A DNA stretch of 64,000 bases from Coniferiporia sulphurascens (GCA_002794785.1 NBBA01000006.1:744001-808000), one strand, 5' to 3'; counted from the stretch's first letter, positions 1 to 12,055 are shown. Notes: a model not told the origin generated them from the sequence alone. Numbers and translations: made by a program.

Positions 1-1
1 T

Positions 2-1357
2 GCCCAGAAAGAAGGCATAGACTACTACTCAAACGACACATTCGCTCCAGTAGCACGATTAGCTACAGTAAGAACAATATTAAGTTGGAGCGCAACAAAA
101 AATTACGAAATTCACCAAATCAATATAAAATCAGCTTACTTATATGGCGAATTAGAAAAAGACGAAAACATATACATAAAACCACCACCAGGAAATCTAA
201 TTGAAATAAAACCTGGACAAGTTTTAAAACTAAACAAAGCCTTATACGGATTAAAACAAGCAGGCAGACGATGGTATAAAAAATTATCAGGAATATTAAT
301 CGGAATAGGACTAACAAGAGCAGTCCAAGATAACGCAGTATTCCTAAGAAAAGATAAAGGAAAAACAATTCTAATACTTTTCATACATGTTGACGACATA
401 ACGATATGTGGCTTAAATCTAAAAATAATAAAAGCCTTTAAAGAAGAAATTGGAAAACATGTAAAATTCACTGACGGAAACGATATACATTGGTTACTCG
501 GTATTGAAATTGAAAGAAACCGAGATGAAAGAATCATAAAATTAAGACAAAAACATTATATTGATAATATAATAGAAAAATATAAATTAAAAGACGCTGT
601 AACGGTACGAACACCAATGACACCTGGTCAAGTGTTAAAATCACTCGAAAATCCAACTAATGAAGAATTAAACTTCATGAACCAAATACCATATATGAAC
701 ATGGTTGGAGCGTTACGATATGCAGCAGATTGTACGAGACCTGACATATCATTCGCAACAGGTCAATTTGCTAGGTATTTAAATAAACCTAGTATTGAAC
801 ATTACAATGCAGTAAAACACTGTTTTAAATATTTAAAAGGAACGAACGATTATTGGTTAATACTCGGAGGAAAAGAACCAATCGAGTTAATCGGATATAC
901 CGACGCTGACGGAATGACACAAGAAGGACATAAAGCTATATCAGGATATATATTCCAAATAGGAAACGCAACGACATCCTGGTCAAGTAAAAAACAAGAA
1001 TTAGTGTCATTATCAGTATGCGAAGCAGAATTACAAGCTTTAACTCATGGAGTAAAAGAAGCTATATGGCTACGAAGACTGGTTGAAGAGGTACTGCAGA
1101 CCTTGGATACACCTACGAAAATATTATGTGATAATCAAGCAGCCATAACAATAGTAAATTCAACAGAACAAAAATATACGCAATGAACAAAACACATTGA
1201 TATACGAAAAGACTTTTTACGAGATTATATTGAAAATGAAACCATATCAGTTTCATATATTCCAACTGGACAGCAAAAGGCTGATATTATGACGAAAGCG
1301 CTAACGATAGAATTAATCAAACGTTTTACAAGTCTACTCCGCCTAGTAAAAGTTTGA
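2..1357 (+). pseudogene. Ty1/copia pol, 3' part: reverse transcriptase and RNase H
   Basis: This is the C-terminal part of a copia polyprotein, which copies element RNA into DNA inside virus-like particles. The frame is open from the window edge to a TGA at 1184-1186 and then runs on to TGA at 1355-1357. It shows the copia RT signatures FAPVARL, ALYGLKQA and the catalytic FIHVDD (about 383-400). RNase H follows, with YTDADG, SSKKQ, CEAE, LCDNQAA and TKHIDIR. The TGA at 1184 sits where copia proteins have an Arg before TKHID, so it is probably a mutated CGA. A second copy at 33868-37476 reads CAA there. The 5' part of the element lies outside the window. The family call is firm. Confidence 0.93.
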
Positions 1358-1364
1358 AGGGGAG

Positions 1365-1623
1365 TATTAAATAAATAAATATAATGAACGATATAAATAT
1401 AGTACGTGGTCATATGAACAACCACCTTACTAAGTGAACGATAACGCAACGATAACGCCATACGATAGGAGCTAGTTAGTTATAGTAGTACTAGCCCACG
1501 GAACGTGTATATAAGGGGAGCTGGTCTCGCCCTAGAAATACATCGGTTTACACTGATAACCCACCTTGCCTGAACTTCACCACTGCACCTCACCGTCTAC
1601 CACAACGTGCGTAGATTTTAAGA
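1365..1623 (+). repeat. 3' LTR of the copia element
   Basis: A 259-bp LTR directly follows a polypurine tract (GAAGGGGAG, 1356-1364). It begins TATTAAATAA and ends TTTTAAGA. The same termini bound three solo LTRs here (16811, 49133, 55231) and the second copia copy. A TATATAAGG box lies near 1508. The expected 5-bp duplication would be GTGAG at 1624-1628, but its partner is outside the window. Confidence 0.9.
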
Positions 1624-2609
1624 GTGAGCCAAAGTGTTGATGTGCACTTGCGTTCAATTTTTGAGCCCCATCTACCAGATGAAGCCATCTTGGAAGCAAA
1701 CTTCGACATAGCGGCAAGGAATTGCTGCACCTCCCAGCACTCTTTGATACTCAGCATGGGCGAAACGAACCGGAGCAGTATTGGGAAGCTTTTTCTGATA
1801 GTGCGTTAATCAATTGTGTGCCATGTAACTTAAGCTAATGGTCCGTAAAGTGCAATTGATTGCACAAGCCAACAATATTTCCGGTCCAGCTGCCTGATAA
1901 AGTCATGATGATCTGTGCTGAGGCATTGCTGAAATTGGAGCCTCCTCCAATCATAGGCAAAGAACAGAGACTGCAGAACAAAAGGTTCTTGAAGTCACTC
2001 AATCCCAAGGGTCCCCATAAGCAGTCAAAGAAGAATAGTTCCCCTCTTACCACTACATCCTGTAAGTGCTCTCTTAACTGTTCTCCAGCGCTGCTTGTGA
2101 CATTTTACTTAACAGTAAGTTCTCCAATGATCACCTTCCCATCATCTCAAGGGGACTTTTTGTCATCATTGTCGCCCTCAAAGAACCTTACTCCTTCCAA
2201 ATCCCAGCACATTGCGGCAGGTTCTCATATGTGCTCTACCCAAGACCTATTCGGTGCTCATGGATTGTGGTCTGTTGCATCTACGCCTGGTAAGACTTCC
2301 GTTTTCGAGAAAGGTCCTTTGCATAGCGCTGCTGCCGCCTCTTCGTCCCCATCTGGATCGACATCACAAGTGGCTTGTATGAAGGGAGGCTTAGCTGTTT
2401 CTCATGGTAAACCTACACGCCCCATCTTCATTGCTGAGATCAATATTCTCTCTTCAATGGATGAGGAGCTCAAGAGCCCATTCAAAGATTTACTCCATTC
2501 AAAGCACAGTCGACAAGTGTCATTGGGGGACGTCCAACCAGTACACAAGAAGGCACGTGCAGGTTCGACTCCCAAGGACCCTATTGTGTTCAGTGATGGA
2601 GAGGCTTAA
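1624..2609 (+). CDS. Hypothetical Ser/Pro-rich protein, possibly nuclear
   Basis: I do not recognise this gene. The best-supported coding part runs from about 1860 to the TAA after 2606 and contains a clean 54-nt intron (2062-2115, gtaagt..aacag) that keeps the frame. A further intron at 1805-1850 could link it to upstream sequence from 1624. The predicted product is rich in Ser, Pro and Lys. It ends with a basic patch (HKKARAG) and then DPIVFSDGEA, which resembles a nuclear localisation signal plus a SUMO-interaction-like acidic tail. No enzymatic motif is visible. The copia LTR abuts its 5' side, so the start may be lost. It could be the tail of a larger gene or of a transposon-borne gene. 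Confidence 0.35.
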
Positions 2610-2652
2610 TTACATGATTCTAAATATGTATGAACAAGAATATTGCATTACA

Positions 2653-2800
2653 CTTCTTATTTATATTGAGTAGGATTTACATTTTTATTCACTAGCAATT
2701 AAGGATGATTGTCTGTGCCGTAACATCGCTTCTTATTTGTATTGAGTAGGATTTACTTCCATACACATCAGGATGATTGTCTGTGCCGTAACCTCAATTG
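2653..2800. repeat. Imperfect tandem duplication, unit about 75 bp, two copies
   Basis: Two head-to-tail units share TTGAGTAGGATTTAC near the start and GATGATTGTCTGTGCCGTAAC near the end. They lie just downstream of the hypothetical gene. No function is evident. Confidence 0.7.
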
Positions 2801-3044
2801 TTATTTAGCCTTATAAATACCATGGATGAGTATAACTGAAATAAATGATGCGTGGCTTGGAAGAACACTTTAGTGACAATCTCCAGCTACAAGTGCCCAG
2901 GATATTGAGAACAATAAGATATTTGCACTGGCCAGGTGACCAGCCGAATCTGGTCAGTAATTGTCTTAGATGTCTTTGGGTGCTGTTCTGGATCTCATGC
3001 TTTGATTTGCAGTTTTGATGAAATATGGAATGCAAGGGCCATGC

Positions 3045-3605
3045 TGTTACAATTTTCCTTTACTTTTCCCTTACTGCGCTGACTCACTTCCTCTTCGTCA
3101 TCATCAGTCAGTGCAACTCCCCCATTTCTCTGCCTTACTCATCCTTATTTCGCCTTGCGCCATAAGACGCCATGATGACACCTTAATGCACCATCATGTT
3201 GTGCTTTGCTTACTGATCACCGTACTTGTATTACCAAGGCCTTCCTTGAGTTTCCATGACCTTCCATAGTCTGGTAAACATACCTAACCAAGTCGCTACA
3301 GTAGCAAACACATAGAGTAGCATATAAGCATGTAACTTCAGTAGCACAAGCCCTAAGCTTGTGCTCTTTGTTCATACAAGCCCATTATCTGCTACCACCA
3401 GTCTACTGTGTGCCACTTGGCCATTCGTCGCTTCGTCGTAACCCGACTCTGCTAAGAAGCATCTCGCATCCACATCGTCAATCAGGAAGCCCCACCGACG
3501 ATCATCTTCGACTTACGACATCTAGGAAGCCCCGTTGCCGTACCCATCAGTCTCGATGATCAGGAAGCCCCAACGTCGATCATCGCATAACCATTGAGCT
3601 TAACA
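3045..3605 (+). repeat. Ty3/gypsy-type solo LTR
   Basis: A 561-bp sequence with TGTTAC...TTAACA ends is flanked by a perfect 5-bp duplication CATGC (3040-3044 and 3606-3610). It is one of five copies here (others at 35059, 57316, 58093, 62469). The 62469 copy precedes a gypsy gag on the plus strand, which sets the orientation. A CATATAAGC TATA-like box lies near 3320. The duplication shows a complete insertion followed by LTR-LTR recombination. Confidence 0.9.
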
Positions 3606-3845
3606 CATGCACTTAGTTCATAAGCTTTAGCATGGCTCTTGTTCAGAGATCAGGAGCAACCTTGAATGCTTTTGTCTGTCTTATGTGGTCTCGTCTGGGC
3701 CACAGGCATCCCAAATGCTTTTGTTTGTGGTGGGTGGTTGCATTATAACTATACAACCTTTTCATTCAGTATGTCTCCCCTGCAGCCCGTACATTCTTCC
3801 TGACGCATTCTTCCAAGTCTATGCTTTGCGCTTTCTTAAGTCTTA

Positions 3846-5475
3846 ATGTCTTCTCTACGCCAAACAACACTAGTTTCCAGCAATGACGTGTCCATGTCAT
3901 CTGCCCTGGAAAGGAAACATATGGTTAATTTGACTGCCAGGAAACTTAGCCAGGAGGAGGAGACTTTTCTTGGGGAATACTTGCAGGAGTTTTATTCGTT
4001 GCCCCAGATACCTAAAAATAAGTTGATGGTTAACTTTAAATGCAGAGTGGCCAAAGCATACATTTGTCACTTCAGCTTTCCAGATGGCACAGACTTGGAC
4101 AAAATGCGCATGGTGAGTGCCATTCTCTCATTAGTCAACACTGCTATACTTATACATTTACAGAGAGCAAAGCAGTACTTCTCAAATGACAAGAAGGATA
4201 ACCCAGAGTTCAAACTGAAGAAAGAGCCGTCCACAATGCAAAAAGGAAAGCAATCGACATCCAGTGTCACAATCACTGAGAAGGATGCCGACATGCTTTC
4301 CTCATTTTTCGGCACTTCTGGGTTTTGTGGTCATATTACAGCGAAGAGCTTATTTCATTCCGAAAACAAGATCCGTCTCAATGACTTTCTCATGAAGAGG
4401 CTTGCATCCCCTCTTGACGGCCAAGATAACTGTGGTGTTGCAAGTGCACTTCGAAAAGAGCAGTTTGATAAGCTTCCACCTGAAGTGAAAGAGGACTATG
4501 AGAGGCGCACTGCAAAAAAGATGGAGGAGGCTAAACAACAAGCGGAACATCCCATTGATGAGGACAGTGTGTGCATGTATGTGGAATTTTACAGATTGCC
4601 ATAGTGTCTGACTGTCTTCATGTGACACAGCAATCAGGATGAGCTGCAGAATGTATTGATGACATTGCTGGGATCCCTTCCTGGCTATCGTGAGCAGTTC
4701 TCTGTGGGAGATGCCGTTTTTCATCTACAATATGCCTATTGGTCCCATAAGGATGGGTTTGTTTCAAAGGGGTAAGACCGACTTAACTATTCTGCAGTTA
4801 TCTTTTGATCAATCTCTGTTCCAGGGTTCACATAGGCCTGGATGGCGAAGCATACCCAAAGAGCGGTATATACAAGGATAACAGGATAGAACAGGCATGG
4901 TCTGAATGGGCAGGTACCATTCTCACTGCACGTAAGTCTGTGTTTCATACAACCATATGCTGTACTGACTAAACAATCAGGCAGAGCAGACATTATATCT
5001 CATCCAGATAGTTCCAAATTTCCTGTTCATAGTACTAGTGTGTCAGGCTCTTCGTTTGGTCATGAGCACAATATGCATATTGAGTGAGTCGCATCACCCA
5101 TCCAAGAGAAGACAGGCTGCGCTTCTCCTATTGCACATGCAAATTCTTTGTTACCAACATTGCCATTGCCCTTACCCTTGTCTATGCCACCTCAGCCCAT
5201 GGAAGCCTCCCCTCCACCTCCACCTCCAATCATGCCCCTGCCCAGCACTGCATCCCCTTTACCCACAGAAATTCCATTTCCAAAGGAGACTCATTTCAAT
5301 GGTGAAGATGACTGTGAGTCTTTAGTACTGTATATTGACACAAAAGCAGCAACGTTAATCTTTAATCTTGTTTATGGATACAGTACTGCTCCCTGTAGAG
5401 AAAGATGGACCAGAAGAGGCATACAATGAAGTGCCGTTCCATGAAATGGACTGTGCACCACAGGGCCAGAAGTGA
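3846..5475 (+). CDS. Multi-exon protein of a repeated basidiomycete family, function unknown
   Basis: Starts at ATG 3846. Introns supported by GT..AG and frame are 4113-4163, 4577-4630, 4772-4824, 4932-4980 and 5314-5393, with one more uncertain near 5088-5120. The stop is at 5473-5475. The central region has SLFHSENK, then RKEQFDKLPPEVKEDYERR followed by an Ala/Lys/Glu helix, then LPGYREQFSVGDAVF and HIGLDGEAYPKSGIY. The C-terminal part is strongly Pro-rich. From memory this resembles a multi-copy Agaricomycete family often found among transposons and having a short HMG-like helical segment. That is recollection, not a search. Sequence to about 5797 could hold further exons in a shifted frame. 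The function is unknown. Confidence 0.6.
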
Positions 5476-6480
5476 AAATTTGATGAGCAACATAAGAGTC
5501 ACAAATCGGATATCATGACGAATAAACTAAAGCTACTCTCCTTGCAGACATGGAAGAGGCACCATGTGGGGGGAAGCACCTGTGTGTGGCACAAGACATG
5601 CACCATGAGGCCGGAGACTGAAAGCCACCAATGAACGTAAGGGGATCAACAGTAAACCCGCCCCACAGCCACCAGCCAAACACATGATGAAGATCAAAGA
5701 TGCACCACTTCCTGCCTGTAGGAGTATACAAGGTAAAGAGACTGAGGATGTGCCGCTTTCTGTCCATAGGGTTAAACATACTATCAAAACCCTGTAAGCC
5801 TTAGGTTATCCATTCAAATCTTCAGTTTTTAACTGATGTTGTATTGCTTCCTTGCAGTGCCAGGTTTGCATAAGCATATGTAAATATTTGTATGTCAGGC
5901 TGGGCTCTCAATAAAGTGTTTTTCTGCTCTCAAGCCTGAGATAATCTCATCATTTACTCCATTGATAAATGACCAAGATTTGTTGGTTATGAAATCAAGG
6001 TGATCTGTTCCTGACAATTAATCTGTTTTTAGTGGATTACATCTGACTAAGGTTTGTTGGCTATGTGATCAAGATGATCCATTCCATGCAATCTGTTCTT
6101 AGTGGATTATAGGATATATGACTAAGATTTGCAGTTAAGCAATTAAGGTGATGCATAGTATAATACTGTAATAGTATAATTTGGAAATGTAAGGGGAGAT
6201 CGGATCCATACAGTGTACTAGTGTACACTAACAGTAGCGCATGGTGTAATCATAACAGCTTTGAACGGATCAGGGGTGATCCGTTCAAACACTGGCAAGT
6301 AGCATGCAGGAACAGTGTGCATGCTGCAATTGTAACAGGCCTGAATGGTTCACAGTAGGATCCATTCAAAGTAGTAGCAAGCAGGAACAGTAGTGCATGC
6401 TGTAATTGTAACAGACATGAACGGATCATGATTGGATCCGTTCCGTCTATTAAGTAGACTTCCATTCAAACACAAGTCCT
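5476..6480. repeat. Non-coding stretch with two blocks of degenerate tandem repeats
   Basis: No convincing gene. About 5940-6150 holds roughly 2.5 units containing GACTAAGATTTG and AGTGGATTA. About 6240-6465 holds three units of about 78 bp, each with an inverted pair around GAACGGATCA/TGATCCGTTC and a GCATGC-TGTAATTGTAACAG core. A poly(A)-signal-like AATAAAG lies near 5912. Confidence 0.55.
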
Positions 6481-7512
6481 GTGGTGTTACTGTAGAGTAC
6501 TGCTGTGCTTCTGGGAATCAACTTAAGCCCGTAGTGGGAATTACCCCCACACAAACCAACAGAGGATTTAGTCCTCTGGAGCCACTGGGGGGAACTCTCC
6601 CACAGCGCTATGGCCCGAGACACTACACTTCAGTGTGCCGGAATGCCAACGCACACTCCATGCAGGCCCTTTCCCATGCCCTGGCATGCACTTCAGAAAC
6701 AGCCATTACAGCTGGAATACTCAGGCACCAAGGTCATGGGACAAGTGCCCAGTCAACCCCCAGCCCCACTTCTGGATCCATGATTGTACCAGGATCTCCG
6801 TCTCACATACCCGGCCCCAGTGGCAAAGCTGTCCCAGGGAGTAGGGGATACTAACCACCTCAAGAGGGTCCAACCCACCCAAGAGGCCCATGGTGCCCTG
6901 TCGCCTTTCAGCATCGGGTGGTTCTTACCGCCATGCCATGTGTTATGAGCCCCCTATCTCCTTTTAGCATGAGGTGCCATCATCAGAGACCCTTTCGGGA
7001 ATTTGGGGGGGCAGTTTTTGATTTGTCATGCCAGGGACAACGCAGGCCCCGAGGTACCCAGGAGGGCATTGCTCAGCACCCGAAGGCGCAATCCGAGTTG
7101 CCCCAAACTGAGATCTCCCGACCGAAGTCGCCCACTATGAGGCAGGGGGTTTCCCCCCCCCCTGTGAGGACGTTAATGTTGTGTCCCCCCCCACTGAGCC
7201 CACATACAATGCAGGTCCAATGAGCATGCCACCCTGAGAGGACAGCACAGACACCAGAAGGATGCAAGCTCACTGAGAATCCAACCAGTAGCAATGTTTT
7301 CAATGGGTTGCCTAGACCACCAGCAAGCTCCATGCCCGTTTCCTGCTGCGTTATGGCGACTGACAACCAACCCTGGTGCACCAGGGTGAGTCGGAACCTT
7401 CTCTCATACAATGCCCAGTCCCAGAGAGTCCAGACAAGGTTGGGTAGCTGTGACTTCCCCCAGCCGACCCCAGTTGCAAAACCAAGATGGTGGTGGTAAG
7501 AGGACAAGAAGG
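6481..7512 (-). other. Unassigned GC-rich insertion with a LINE-like leader on the minus strand
   Basis: No gene is recognised. On the minus strand the block begins near 7512 with CTTCTTGTCCTCTTACCACC, nearly the same leader that starts the LINE copies at 41350, 41824 and 55569. The sequence then diverges. It interrupts the zinc-finger gene fragment that ends at 7513. It may be the 5' region of a related LINE family. Long runs of C or G near 7150-7190 suggest decay. Confidence 0.3.
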
Positions 7513-8008
7513 ATGATGCATTGCTGCAGCACCACCCCGCTTTTTCGCGCTGGCTTTAGCATGCTCGGCCTCCACCTTGAGGTTGGTATGATATTCCGCA
7601 TCAGTACTATACACCACCGGATGTGGATGATGATGGCGGTGCCAAAATTTGCCTAAGAAATCATCATCAGAATTTCGTCAACCACAAGGGAAATATATGA
7701 TCTGTACCACAGGTGCCGCACTACGACTTGTCACCCAGCAGACCCCTTCGTCTACCAATAGTGATACTGTCAAGACAGCCACAATTGGAACAATGCCAGA
7801 CACCATCGATTATATTCATGCACTGCCCATCTGCATACTCATGCTCCTTGGCCTCTTTATCGAGCTCCCTTTGCTGATGGGCTGAAACAACCTTGGCCAC
7901 TTTTGAATCTGGTGCAGCTGTAGATGATGTTAATGACACCAGTAATGGAAGATCACCCTCCAACAGGAGCTCATATGCTGCCACATCCACTACAGTCGAT
8001 GGTGTCAG
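7513..8008 (-). pseudogene. GATA-like zinc-finger host gene, C-terminal part (continues from 27476-28040)
   Basis: The minus-strand frame reads from VVDVAAYELL through QRELDKEAKEHEY to a zinc finger, CSNCG, then GRRRG..GDKS, a TAG at 7721-7723, CGTCG, and after a 55-nt intron (7653-7707) KFWHRH. The finger is C-X2-C-X20-C-X2-C. The TAG falls where related fingers have Gln, so CAG to TAG is likely. I associate this finger with fungal chromatin proteins, possibly the SNF5/SFH1 type, but the family is tentative. The 5' side stops exactly at the target-site duplication of element A (8004-8008) and resumes at 27476. The 3' side is cut by the block ending at 7512. Confidence 0.55.
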
Positions 8009-9221
8009 TGTTAGTAAATTGATGAAAATCGTGATCGCCGGATCGACGGATTAGCAAGATCGACATGGAGAGACCTGTAAACATAATAGATACTCAGGGA
8101 ATGTGTCAGTGATGTAAAGACACAAATCTAATTAGCTAGAAGGTATTCAACATAGCATGTGCAACAATAGGTGCAAACACAGGATACAATAACTGTCAAA
8201 TCATATTTGATCATACTACAAGGGAAATACCAGTAATGGACAAATGAGAAATTGTAATCAAACACAAAGCCACAATGTTCTCTTACCAATTAAACAAGTG
8301 GGTAATCAATGCTTACATCAGAACTAGGATATGTAATCGGCCACATAATAACTTATGTTATCAATGAACAGTGATAGCACAAACTGATTATGCTAAGAAC
8401 GCCAACCAAATAGTTCACAATATCAATAAGCAATTATGAGAACAAATGTTCACATACATGAACAACTTTGTAGCCAAAGGAAATACAACAGAAGATTGAA
8501 GAGAAGAAGGAACACCTCAGATGATGAACATGGACAGAGAACTCCTAATGTGTTGGATGAATGAAGAACCATCATATTGAGTCATGACAGGTTACAATAG
8601 AATTGCAAACCTTATGAATGCAGGGCCTGAAGAACTCTTTATGCTAATAGATGATAGGACACCAGAGCAAACCCCTTTCACCGATATCATTAATCTATAG
8701 GCGGAACAACTCAATCTTAGTCCATGGTAATAAGTAACAAGCCACAACAAGATAAGATTAAGAAGGCTAGCATTAGCATTGAGCCACACAAGTATATCTA
8801 AGCATTTGGCTAAGAATAGCCGATGGAAGCATGGCGATCAATTGAAGATGCAATTAATGGGAGCCAAGTATAGCGCATCACACAGCAGAACCGATTAGGA
8901 AATAAGGAGAAGCATCATAGGTATAGTAGTATCCAAGAATGGTTAACTTAGATATTATACTGTATGACTCAATGGAAACTCAGGGAAGGTTCTAGCATAA
9001 GATAAAGATAGCACGGTAGGCTGTAGAACATACTGGAATATGTAACTGACTCATAGGAAGCTAAGAACAGTAAATAGCATGTACAGGATTGTACCGGAAC
9101 ATTCCTATGACTTATAAATCAAGAGTAGTACATTGTGGTATCTACTGGAACATAGTAAATAGACTACAACATGTAGGGTATAAAAGCCCAATGTAAAATT
9201 GCAGTAAAAAGCAGTTTAATT
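8009..9221 (+). mobile_element. Element A copy 1, 5' segment (LTR-like, split by the KDZ transposon)
   Basis: Starts TGTTAGTAAATTG at 8009. Its other end, AATCTAACA, is at 27475. The flanks are GTCAG (8004-8008) and GTCGG (27476-27480), a 5-bp duplication with one mismatch. A TATAAAAG box lies at 9179-9186. The part from about 8060 to 8780 aligns at protein level with the open frame of copy 2 (53073-54418) but has several stops. Copy 2 shows the sequence without the KDZ insertion. Confidence 0.85.
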
Positions 9222-10319
9222 CACTTCAGGCACCCCCTCTGGGAAGACCTATTAGGTGTATCAGACCTTTGACATGATTGACCTAATAGACCCTCCTCCT
9301 GGGTGGTATTCCCAAGTGGTCTGGGTGCTCCCAGAGGCTGGGATCTCCCAGGAATTACCTCACTATTTGGTTTGGGAGCTCCCAGCCTTAGATACATGTC
9401 ACAGGGTGTCTGGGGTATTTTTTCTGGGATTTCCCAGCCTTTTTTGACCTATTTTCTGGGGATTTTTTTGCTTTTTTGGGGCTCAATACAGGGGTTCTAC
9501 CCTTTTCATTCTGGTAAATAGTATCCTTGAGGATCAAATTGAGCCCTGCATCCTTTCATATTGGATCAATATGTTCCTGGAACCTCAATGGGTTAAGGGA
9601 CCAGTGATGTCATGGTATGGGTTTGGCCATTTTATGTGGTTCTCCATGCTACTAGCTATTTTCTTCGACCACTAGGGTCTTGCAGGCAAGGGTTGGATGA
9701 GGGGGGTATTGAGGATCTGGGAGCAAATCACACTGAGAAGGTTGAGAAAGAAGGGGATTATAATTCAAGACAATTTATGTATAAAGTAGGGACACTAATG
9801 CACTGCTACATACATGCACTAGTTCCTTTACATTCATAATGTGTTCCTGTTATGTTTCTTTGTATGACATTTGCATCTGGAAAGCACAGGGAATGTGCTA
9901 CAAGGAAATGGGATGGTACATACCCTCCCCATTGTTTTTACAGCACTTGAGGCACGGACATTCTGTAATGCTTCCCTTTCTTGAAGGCCCAGGAAGCTAT
10001 CAAGTGCCTCAAGCATGCACGCCTCAGTGCAGACCCTAACAACACAACCTTAGGCATGCGGCTTGCTAAGCTTTTTGATGAGATCAAGGACTACTGTTCT
10101 GCTGCAGGCTACCACCAGCACACTGGCATAGTCAACACCTCACTATGTGCATTCCCCATGCACTCTCTTCTCTCCTACAATGGCCCTGATGCTGCCTGTT
10201 TTGTGGGAGCGCCCGCAGGACACAATCGCAGGGTTGATAGGGTTTGGGCTGAAGCACACACAAAAAAACCCTGCATAGGAAAGCCCTTAGGTAAAGCAAT
10301 TGCAAACAGAGCTTCAACA

Positions 10320-10580
10320 ACATATTGGGAGTGCCCCATGTGGGCATGCCCACGTTGGGCACTCCCAACATGAGCATGCCCATTAATTGGGAGTGCCCAA
10401 TGTGGGCGTGCCCATTACTTGGGAGTGCCCAGCATGGGCATGCCAAAATATTGGGAGTGCCCACATTGGGTGTGCCCATAGAGTGGGAGCACCCATAGAG
10501 TGGGAGTGCCCATGGAGGGCATGCACTGATGTGGGCACTCCCAAAGGTGGGCATGTCTACCATGGGCGCTCCCAGGCAGG
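10320..10580. repeat. Subterminal GGGAGTGCCC / GGGCACTCCC motif cluster
   Basis: About ten direct and inverted copies of GGGAGTGCCC or one-base variants (GGGAGCACCC, GGGCGCTCCC) occur in about 260 bp, interspersed with GGGCATGCCC-like palindromes. Related GGGAGCTCCC, GGGATCTCCC and GGTGCTCCC motifs lie nearer the end (9300-9440). The same cluster is mirrored at 25970-26230. Clustered subterminal repeats are typical transposase-binding sites in other DNA transposons; the role here is inferred. Confidence 0.6.
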
Positions 10581-11459
10581 AGCACGAACCTCAGTGTTTA
10601 AAGGTGCAGTTACCTGAGCACTGTTAGCTAATGGTGATGTTTATTTTGATATGGTTTGTGCAGAAACTTATGTTTAGTCACTTGATGTGAAAGTGGGCAA
10701 TGGAGATAAGTAGTTTATTAGTTTGTCAGATGTCAGTATCTTGAGTCCATACAAGTCCATCATATATTCAATTTTGCTATGTACATCGTGTATCTAGTAA
10801 TACAACTACAACTACAGAAGACAATGTCATTATAAATGCCCGTAGTCCTAAATGCCTTATAGTAATACAGACCCTTGCCATACATCCATTATAAAGGAAA
10901 AACTGAAACAAGATCAAAAAGGTGGAAAACTGTGAAGACATTAAACAAATAACTAAAGTAAGACTTCCCCTCTAATTTTACAAATCCCCACTAAGATTTA
11001 GAGAAGGTAAAAATATCCATCTGTATAACACCACCCCTGTAAGTGTTGATAAGTATAGTTCAAATGAAACCAAGCAAATGAAAAACATACCAAGTGAACA
11101 AATGGGATGTGATGTGTTCACATCCTTAAGACCCCCCCATCCCAATAGAAGTACAACACCGTAAGGTGTGTACACACATCTGAATAGCTCAAGTGCAGAG
11201 TGGACCTGAGGTCCATAAGCAAATCAGAGCACAAAAAAAAAAAGAAATGCACTGAATGAAAACAAAGTCCAAGGCCTGGCCATAAACCCCCAAACCCATG
11301 GACAAGGCTGCATGCTTGCACATGGACCGAAAAGAAAAATTGTGTGCATATGCACAATGCAAGAACCAGAGCAAGAACATATGAAGATAAAAGGAGGGGG
11401 GGTGGAGTTGTGAGGGGATGGTGGTGGGAGGAAGGAGGAAGAGGTTGAGATGTGAGCAC

Positions 11460-11480
11460 AGAGTGTCGGATTTTATAGGA
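11460..11480 (-). promoter_or_regulatory. TATA box of an outward-facing promoter-like segment, left repeat
   Basis: On the minus strand CCTATAAAATCC (TATA at 11471-11477) is followed by a long CT-rich tract toward 11390, the layout of a fungal TATA plus pyrimidine initiator. It points from the interior toward the left end. The mirrored copy is at 25071-25080. Confidence 0.4.
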
Positions 11481-11728
11481 GGGCGTGCTGCGGCACGGCT
11501 AGGCGGGAGGCGTGGCAGCAAATGCGGCATGCCCTGTGGGTGACATAAGGCAAGACATTGAATAACAAATGTATTCAGCTTCAAATTCCTTGAGAGCTTT
11601 GCCTTGCACGCTGTCTTGTATTACTTCCCTTGATATTTCATGCTCAAAACTATATTTTTCCTGTCACTCACGTACCATATCATCCAGTAGCATCAATGTC
11701 TGATCCACTGGCTCTTGCGTGAGACCTG

Positions 11729-12055
11729 GTGTTATCACCTATCAGCAAAAGCTGTGCTACTCCCAATCAGCCACTGGATAACATCAGCTCACCATTGCCT
11801 CCCTTTGCTTCTCTGTCCATGCTTTATGGAGATGCAGTTCCATTCACTTCCGATGGGTTTGTAGCATTGAGGGCCAAGATCTGTGAGTCCGATGGTATGC
11901 TGCTTGACCTCGATGCTATTTGCAAAAATAGGTCATCCGGCAGAGAGGATGCGCAGCAGGCTCAGTATCCTCCAAACGCTCCAAACTCCTCTGCAACCCG
12001 AGTTAAATATTTTAAAGCTTCCCATATGGCATCATGCATACCTGGTTTCGACTGA
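11729..12055 (+). CDS. Small uncertain reading frame just inside the left repeat
   Basis: A 108-codon frame starts one base inside the repeat boundary. It has ordinary composition, no recognised motif and no close neighbour on the same strand. 12056-12468 shows nothing beyond the 3' flank of the next gene. It may be chance. Confidence 0.2.
   Translation: MLSPISKSCATPNQPLDNISSPLPPFASLSMLYGDAVPFTSDGFVALRAKICESDGMLLDLDAICKNRSSGREDAQQAQYPPNAPNSSATRVKYFKASHMASCIPGFD

Larger units (their letters stand above)
9222..11728 (+). repeat. Left terminal inverted repeat of the KDZ element (2507 bp)
   Basis: It runs from CACTTCAGG to GCGTGAGACCTG and is the reverse complement of 24821-27327 over the same length. 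By eye I found only two differences, both homopolymer length changes (A7/A6 near 10261-10268 and G7/G8 near 11395-11402). It carries dense GGGAG-type subterminal motifs and a TATA-plus-pyrimidine promoter-like segment pointing outward. I see no believable protein gene in it. Confidence 0.93.

Noticed and set aside
5513..5787. Minus-strand frames over 5513-5787
   Set aside because: Two overlapping minus frames exist but the plus strand downstream of the 3846 gene is at least as coding-like, and neither minus frame has a motif.
10132..10563. 143-codon minus-strand frame across the GGGAGTGCCC cluster
   Set aside because: It is translation of the repeat motif. The frame breaks in the mirror copy near 26290 from a one-base difference.
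10320..10580. CRISPR-like array
   Set aside because: Motifs are both direct and inverted, only about 10 bp, with irregular spacing and no spacers of constant length; the genome is fungal.
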